DNA of 64,000 nucleotides, taken from Vibrio sp. SCSIO 43135. GTDB taxonomy: Bacteria > Pseudomonadota > Gammaproteobacteria > Enterobacterales > Vibrionaceae. The DNA is taken from positions 1,798,001 to 1,862,000 of the forward strand of contig NZ_CP071859.1 of NCBI RefSeq assembly GCF_023716665.1, read 5' to 3'. Made by a program: the position numbers and the translations under genes. The notes below the pieces were generated by a model. The model had not been told where the DNA came from, searched no databases, and saw only the letters and a program-made list of their open reading frames with translations. Of the stretch, positions 13,801-22,800 are shown in pieces (the stretch's first letter is position 1; the number at the start of each line of letters is the position of its first letter).

Positions 13801-16800
13801 AGTCTTCTGGTAAAGCTAACTCGACAGTTTGTTCGATGGCCGTCGTCGGAAGGACTACAGCACCACTGGAATCGACGGTGACTTCACCGCTATAGATCTG
13901 ACTGTTGACTTCACCAACATCAATCGTGAAATTAAAGTCTGTAAAGTCAGCGTCACCACCGCCATAGAGATCTTCAAAGCCGTAAACTAGCTCACCGTCG
14001 TCATTAACGGTGGTACGCGTATGCTCCATTCCGTCTTGATTTAAACCTGCGCTCGAACCGCCATGGAAAACAGCATCACCAAACTGACTGCGCACCACTG
14101 TTTCTGAGCCGTCTTCGCCGACAAAAATAAGCTGAGGATCTAGTGTATCCGTCGTTGCAGGAGAACCATCACTTGCTCTGAATTCAAAGTTACCATCTTG
14201 CATTGAATCAAAGTCATTGAAGTTGAAACCATTAGGAATCAAGAACAGATTGAAACTCTCACCTTGATCAACTTGGAACGAGAAAGAATCTTCACCTGGT
14301 TGTAGATCACCGCCTCCACCAACTTGTGAGGCATTTTCGTAGACGACTTGAACATCTGAAATATTTCCGTTCTCATCTACTTTGTAGTAACCCGCTGCAT
14401 TTTGGAAACCAGCAGTCTCACCTTCGAACGTGACTGTAATCTCTGTATCGTTATAACTGGTGATACCATTTTCTTGATCATTCAAGACAGATTCACTGTC
14501 ATAACGGATAACTGAGCCTTCAGGTACTCCATCAACGGTCACCGTGAGCGTTTCAGATAAGTCTTGGTCAACCAGGCTAGCTGCAATATTCAGATCAACA
14601 GTGCCACCCGGCTCAGTGAGGATTGCTTGATCATCAACGTTATTACCATCACCATCGGTAATCGTTAGATTCGGCGCGTCAGCTACGGCCTCGATATGTA
14701 AATCAATAGTTTGCTCTACTTCATCCGTACCGTCACTGACCGTGAAATTAAATTGGAGATCACCGCTAAAATGTTCTTCTGGAACGAAACTAAATGTACC
14801 GTCTCCGTTGTCAGTCATGACACCTTCGTTACCTTGATAATCAATTTCAGTAACGGTGAGGGCATCACCATCAATATCGATAGCACCACTTAGCAAGTCT
14901 TCTTGCGTGAATAGCACCGAGCCATCTTCTTCAATGCTGTACATCGCAGGAGCAACAATTGGCGCATCGTTAACAGGATTTACAGTTAAGGTAAGGTCGT
15001 TTGTCGTACTCAATTCACCATCGGTTACTTCATAAGTAAATTGAATGTCACCATTGAAGTTTTCTGAAGGAGTGACTGTATAGGTGCCATCGCCGTTATC
15101 AGTAATCTGAGCATTTGGATCGTTAGTCTCAAGACCTACCGCGGTCAGTACATCACCATCTTGGTCGGTGGCATTCTCCAGCAACATTTCTTGCGTCACC
15201 AGAATACTACCGTCCTCATCAACATCCGCGACAATTGAATCAGCTTCCGGCGCATCATTTACGAACTCTACCGAAAGGTCGATATTGGCACTCACCACAT
15301 CAGTGCCGTCACTCACATCGAATGTTAAATCTGCATTGCCAAAGAAGCCGTTTTCTGGCGTTAGCGTGTATGTACCATCACCGTTGTCTTGAACGGATAC
15401 CGAATCACTGCCACTTGTTACGTTAACCACTGAAAGCTCATCACCCTCAATATCTGTCGCTTGAGCGAGCAACTGGTCTTCAGTTATCGTCACCGAAGTG
15501 CCATCTTCAGTACTAAACACAAGGTCTGGAACTTCAGGTGCATCATTGATTGGATTAACAGTAAGGTTAAGGTCAGCAGCAATAGTCTCAATGTCATCGG
15601 TTACATCATAAGTAAACTCGATCTCACCAAAGAAATTGTCACTTGGCGTTATGGTGAAGCTACCATCAGAGTTTTCAACAATTGACGCATTAGGGTCATT
15701 AGTTTGCAAGTTGGTTGCAGTGAGGTTATCTCCATCTGCATCCGTTGCATTTGCTAACAAGTCTTCTTGCGTGATGGTGATACTGCCATCTTCGTCAACT
15801 ACAGCATCAACTGGGCCACTAACTTCAGGTCCTTCATTAACAATTTCTACATCGATTCTAGCTGTGCTAGGAGCACTTGCTAAGCCATCACTGATATCAA
15901 ATGTTAAGTTAACTTCACCGTAGAAGTTAGATGATGGTTCAAATGTAAAGGTGTTATCGCCGTTGTCCGTTAATGTACCTTGACCCTGGTCGACAAGAAG
16001 CAGGTTTTCGATGTGAAGGATATCTCCATCAACATCAGTCGCACCCGCCAACAGATCTTTCGCTTCAATGGTAATCGAGCCATTTTCTAGCATCTGTGTA
16101 TGTAACGGAGCCCCCGGCACTGGAACGTCATTGACAGGAATAACAGTCAAATCTAGGAGCGTATCGACAGCGTCTTGCCCATCAAACACTTTGTAGTCGA
16201 TGTCCACTTCACCATTGAAGTTTTCGTTTGGCACGAAAGTAAAGCTACCATCGCCATTATCGATCAGCTCACCATTAGGACCATCGTAGTTAATATCAAT
16301 GATGGATAACTCATCCCCTTCAACATCAGTCGAGTTCGCCAGAAGCTCATCAGCAGTGAACGTAATGCTGTTGTCTTCCTCGGTAGAAAGCACAATTGGC
16401 CCAGAGACAATTGGTTCATCATTGACTGACTCAAAGTGAATATTGATGATATTGCTATCTGCTAATTCGCCATCTGTTACGTTATAGCCGAGCTCTACTT
16501 CACCGTGGAAGTTTTCATTTGGAACAACTGTCCATGTACCATCACCATTATCGACCAGCGTTGCATTGTCCGCACTTTCACCAACTAACTCGAGCCCTTC
16601 TATGTCTAAAATATCACTGTCAATATCTGACGCCTGAGCGAGAAGCTGCTCCTCAGTGATGATGACTGATGCAAACTGTGTTGCGCCATCAGTATCGACT
16701 TCTACGTTTGGTAACTCAGCCGTTAGGTCGATCTCTGAATCACCTTCACGAATATTCAGCGATACTGTTTCGGTGATCTCAGTTCCATCCACACCTATTG

Positions 16801-19800
16801 ATGTAAACACAGCTTCATCTGGGCAGGTTTGCGATACCGTCATGTTTTGCACGACATAAGTACCGTTCCCTTGAATTGTACCAAGTTCAAAATAGGAAAC
16901 TGGTTCATCAACCGTTAACGTATAGTCCGTTTCGAAACTGTTTCTATCTTCTTTGTGATAGGTCAGAGAGTCGATCATCTCACCTTCAGAATTAAATGCT
17001 CGAATCTCTACTTCGGTAAAGTGACGGGACTCTTCCATAAACCAGCCACCAAGGCCATCTAAATGGAAACTGATTTCGTTAATATCTTGCCCTTCAACGG
17101 TAACGGTAAGTTTCTCGTCACCACTTAGTCCTTGCCGGTCAGTATCACCAATGCCATGCCCAATGTGCGTATTGCCGTTCCAAGCACCAAGTGGGTCGTC
17201 ATTACTTTGCACTGTAACTGTTAAGTCACCATCAATGAATTGACGAGTATAAGGATCAACTTCATCCCCCCAATCGTCGACACTCGCATTGTCATCAAAC
17301 GTACCAATTTTCGTTGTATGAGTACCGTTTTCGACCGCGTCCTGATCTGCAACAAATCGTACTTCCGTATCAGCTGGAATCTCTACACCAACATCCAAAT
17401 CAATCCATTCATCATTCAGATGCGCTTGAACGATACCGTTCTCTGGCGCCTGATCTAAACGAATCACTGGGTCTTCACGTAGAGTTACACCAACAGTCTG
17501 GTCTTCTTGTGCTTGAATATGGATTTCATCGCCTGCGTCTGGTGCATCATTGACAGGATTAACCGTCAAATCGAGAGTGGTGACAACGTCACTCTCACCA
17601 TCACTGACATTGTAGGTAAAATCTAACTCGCCATTGAAGTTCTCCGAGTGCGTAATCGTAAATGAGCCATCCTCATTTGATACAATCGTTGCATCTGGAT
17701 CATTGGTTTGCAGGTTACTCGCAACAAGGTTATCACCCTCAACATCTGTTGCATTGGCTAACAGCTGCTCTTGGCTAATCGTAATCGCATTATCTTCATC
17801 AACTTCTGCAGTAATTCCTGACGTCACAGGTGCATCGTTGACCGGCAGTACTTCAATTCCGGCTGTGGTCGATGCGGTTGCCCCTTCGCTATCAATAATG
17901 TTTACGTCTAGGCTGACATTACCATTAAAGTCTTGGTTTGGTACGAAAGTAAATGTTCCATCACCATTGTCTGTGAATGCGCCATCAGAACCCGAGTAAC
18001 TTACCTCTTGAATGCTCACATCACTTTCAATATCCGATGAATTGGCAAGCAACTGTTCCGAAGTAATTGTGATTGAATTGTCTTCATTGACCGTGTAAGA
18101 CGTCGAGCCCGCCACCGGTGGATCGTTCTCCGGTGTCACGGACACATCAATGTTGGCTTCAACCGTATCGGTACCGTCCGACACTTCAAAGCTGAACTGA
18201 ACATCACCGTTGAAGTTCTCATTTGGTGCAAAGCTGTAGCTGCCGTCACCGTTATCGGTCAGTACGCCGTCAGTACCGGTGTAGCTGATGCTTTCCACGC
18301 TTAGATTATCACCGTCAATATCAGTGGCACCATCAAGCAGGTCTGCATCGGTGAAGTTAAGAGTTCCATCTTCGGCGATGGTGAACGCTTGGTCTTGTGG
18401 CTGAGGCAGGTCATTAATAGGGTTAACCGTTAAATCACCCGTCGCTTGAATCGTATCCGTGCCATCGGTGATATCAAACTGCATGGTGATATCGCCGTTG
18501 AAGTCCGCATCTGGTGTAATGGTGAAGCTGCCATCATCATTAGCTTCCACCGTCGCATTGCCATCGACGGTTAGGTTCGATGCAGTCAGGTCATCGCCTT
18601 CAACATCACTTGAGCCGGCAAGAAGCTGGTCTTGTGAGATAGTAATCGAGCCATCTTCGTTAACCGTGTACGCTTGCTCTCCTTGAACTGGCGCATCGTT
18701 GATTGGTAGAACATCAATCTCTGCGGTTGTAGTCGCAGTCGCACCTTCTTCATCGACCACAACAACATCCAGACTCACATCGCCATCGAAGTTTTGGTTT
18801 GGCGCGAAGCTAAAGGTGCCGTCACCATTGTCGGTTAAGATACCGTCACTGCCAGTGTAAAGCACGCTATCCACCGCCACTTCACCCTCGATATCTGATG
18901 CATTGGCTAGTAGCTGCTCTGCACTGAATGTCAGTACTTCATCTTCATTGACTGTGTAAGATGTTGAGCCCGCCACCGGTGGATCGTTTTCTGGTGTTAC
19001 GGACACATCAATGTTCGCTGCCACCGTCTCGGTGCCGTCGGACACTTCAAAGCTGAACTGTACGTCACCATTGAAGTTCTCGTTTGGCGCGAAGCTGTAG
19101 CTGCCATCGCCGTTGTCGGTCAGTACCCCATCCGTGCCGGTGTAGCTGATGCTTTCCACGCTGAGGTTGTCACCATCAATGTCGGTAGCACCGGTTAGCA
19201 GGTCTGCATCGGTGAAGTTGAGCGTACCATCTTCGGCAATCGTAAACGCTTGGTCTTGTGGCTGAGGCAAATCGTTAACTGGATTAACCGTTAAATCACC
19301 CGTCGCTTGAATCGTGTCGGTACCATCGGTGATATCAAACTGCATCGAGATATCGCCGTTGAAGTCCGCATCTGGCGTAATGGTGAAGCTGCCATCATCA
19401 TTAGCTTCCACCGTCGCATTGCCATCGACGGTTAGGTTCGATGCAGTCAGGTCATCGCCTTCCACATCACTTGAGCCCGCAAGAAGCTGGTCTTGTGAAA
19501 TGGTGATCGAACCATCTTCGTTGACCGTGTAGGCTTGCTCACCTTGGACTGGTGCATCATTGATTGGCAGAACGTCGATATCGGCTGTTGTTATCGCGGT
19601 CGCACCTTCTTCATCGACCACAACGACATCGAGGCTGACATCGCCATCGAAGTTTTGGTTTGGTGCAAAACTAAACGTACCATCCCCATTGTCGGTTAAG
19701 ATACCGTCGTTGCCTGAGTAAGTAACACTATCAACAGCCACTTCACCTTCAATATCAGATGCGTTCGCTAGAAGCTGCTCTGCACTGAACGTTAGCACTT

Positions 19801-22800
19801 CATCTTCATTTACTGTGTAAGACGTTAAGCCCGCCACCGGTGGATCGTTCTCTGGTGTCACGGACACATCGATGTTCGCTGCCACCGTCTCGGTGCCATC
19901 GGACACTTCAAAGCTGAACTGTACATCACCATTGAAGTTCTCGTTTGGCGCAAAACTGTAGCTGCCGTCGCCGTTGTCGGTCAGTACCCCATCCGTGCCG
20001 GTATAGCTGATGCTTTCAACGCTGAGGTTGTCGCCATCAATGTCGGTTGCCCCTTCAAGCAGGTCAGCATCGGTGAAGTTGAGCGTGCCATCTTCGGCAA
20101 TGGTGAACACTTGGTCTTGTGGCTGAGGCAAATCGTTAACTGGATTAACCGTTAAATCGCCCGTCGCTTGAATGGTGTCGGTACCATCAGTGATATCAAA
20201 CTGCATAGTGATATCGCCGTTGAAGTCCGCATCCGGCGTGATAGTGAAGCTGCCATCTTCGTTGGCTTCTACCGTCGCATTACCATCCACAGTTAGGTTC
20301 GATGCGGTCAGGTCATCGCCTTCGACATCACTTGAACCGGCAAGTAATTGGTCTTGCGAAATGGTAATCGAACCGTCTTCGTTAACGGTGTAAGCCTGCT
20401 CACCTTGAACTGGTGCATCGTTGATTGGTAAGACATCAATCTCTGCGATTGTAGAGACCGTTGCACCTTCTTCATCGACCACAACGACATCAAGGCTGAC
20501 ATCGCCATTGAAGTTTTGGTTCGGCGCGAAGCTAAAGGTGCCATCACCGTTGTCAGTTAAGATACCGTCGTTACCAGTGTAAAGCACGCTATCCACCGCC
20601 ACTTCACCTTCGATATCAGATGCGTTAGCCAATAGCTGCTCTGCACTGAAGGTCAGCACTTCATCTTCGTTGACGGTGTATGAGGTTGAGCCAGCCACCG
20701 GTGGATCGTTTTCTGGTGTCACGGACACATCAATGTTGGCTTCCACCGTGTCGGTACCATCTGACACTTCAAAGCTGAACTGTACATCACCATTGAAGTT
20801 CTCGTTTGGCGCAAAACTGTAGCTGCCGTCGCCGTTGTCGGTCAGTACACCGTCAGTGCCGGTATAGCTGATGCTTTCAACGCTGAGGTTGTCGCCATCA
20901 ATGTCGGTTGCCCCTTCAAGCAGGTCAGCATCGGTAAAGTTTAGCGTGCCATCTTCGGCAATGGTGAACACTTGGTCTTGTGGCTGAGGCAAATCGTTAA
21001 CTGGATTAACCGTTAAATCGCCCGTCGCTTGAATGGTGTCGGTACCATCAGTGATATCAAACTGCATAGTGATATCGCCGTTGAAGTCCGCATCCGGCGT
21101 GATAGTGAAGCTGCCATCTTCGTTGGCTTCTACCGTCGCATTACCATCCACAGTTAGGTTCGATGCGGTCAGGTCATCGCCTTCGACATCACTTGAACCG
21201 GCAAGTAATTGGTCTTGCGAAATGGTAATCGAACCGTCTTCGTTAACGGTGTAAGCCTGCTCACCTTGAACTGGTGCATCGTTGATTGGTAAGACATCAA
21301 TCTCTGCGATTGTAGAGACCGTTGCACCTTCTTCATCGACCACAACGACATCAAGGCTGACATCGCCATTGAAGTTTTGGTTCGGCGCGAAGCTAAAGGT
21401 GCCATCACCGTTGTCAGTTAAGATACCGTCGCTACCCGTGTAAAGCACGCTATCCACCGCCACTTCACCTTCGATATCAGATGCGTTAGCCAATAGCTGC
21501 TCTGCACTGAAGGTCAGCACTTCATCTTCGTTGACGGTGTATGAGGTTGAGCCAGCCACCGGTGGATCGTTTTCTGGTGTCACGGACACATCAATGTTGG
21601 CTTCCACCGTGTCGGTACCATCTGACACTTCAAAGCTGAACTGTACATCACCATTGAAGTTCTCGTTTGGTGCGAAGCTGTAGCTGCCGTCGCCGTTGTC
21701 GGTCAATACGCCGTCAGTGCCGGTGTAGCTGACGCTTTCAACGCTGAGGTTGTCACCATCAATGTCGGTGGCTCCGGTTAGTAGGTCTGCATCGGTGAAG
21801 TTCAGCGTACCATCTTCGGCAATGGTAAACGCTTGGTCCTGTGGCTGAGGTAGATCGTTAACTGGATTAACCGTTAAGTCACCCGTCGCTTGAATCGTGT
21901 CGGTGCCATCGGTGATATCAAACTGCATGGTGATATCGCCGTTGAAGTCCGCATCTGGCGTAATGGTGAAGCTGCCATCTTCGTTCGCTCCTACTGTCGC
22001 ATTGCCATCAACCGTCAGATTCGATGCAGTCAGGTCATCGCCTTCAACATCACTTGAACCCGCAAGAAGCTGGTCTTGTGAGATGGTGATCGAGCCATCT
22101 TCGTTGACCGTGTAGGCTTGCTCACCTTGCACCGGTGCATCGTTGATTGGTAAGACATCAATCTCTGCGGTGGTTGAGACCGTTGCGCCCTCTTCATCAA
22201 TCACAACGACATCTAGGCTGACATCGCCATCGAAGTTTTGGTTCGGCGCAAAGCTGAATGTGCCGTCACCATTGTCGGTTAAGATACCGTCGCTACCCGT
22301 GTAAAGCACGCTATCCACCGCCACTTCACCTTCAATGTCAGACGCATTCGCTAATAGCTGCTCTGCACTGAATGTCAGTACTTCATCTTCGTTGACGGTG
22401 TACGAGGTCGAGCCTGCCACCGGTGGATCGTTCTCTGGTGTCACGGACACATCAATGTTCGCTTCGACTGTGTCGGTACCATCTGACACTTCAAAGCTGA
22501 ACTGCACATCCCCATTGAAGTTCTCGTTTGGCGCAAAGCTGTAGCTGCCGTCACCGTTGTCAGTCAGTACACCATCGGTGCCGGTGTAGCTGATGCTTTC
22601 CACGCTGAGGTTATCACCGTCAATATCGGTAGCACCGGTTAGCAGGTCAGCATCGGTGAAATTCAGCGTGCCATCTTCGGCAATCGTGAACGCTTGGTCT
22701 TGTGGCTGAGGTAGATCGTTAACTGGATTAACCGTTAAGTCGCCTGTCGCTTGAATCGTGTCCGTGCCATCGGTGATATCAAACTGCATAGTGATATCGC

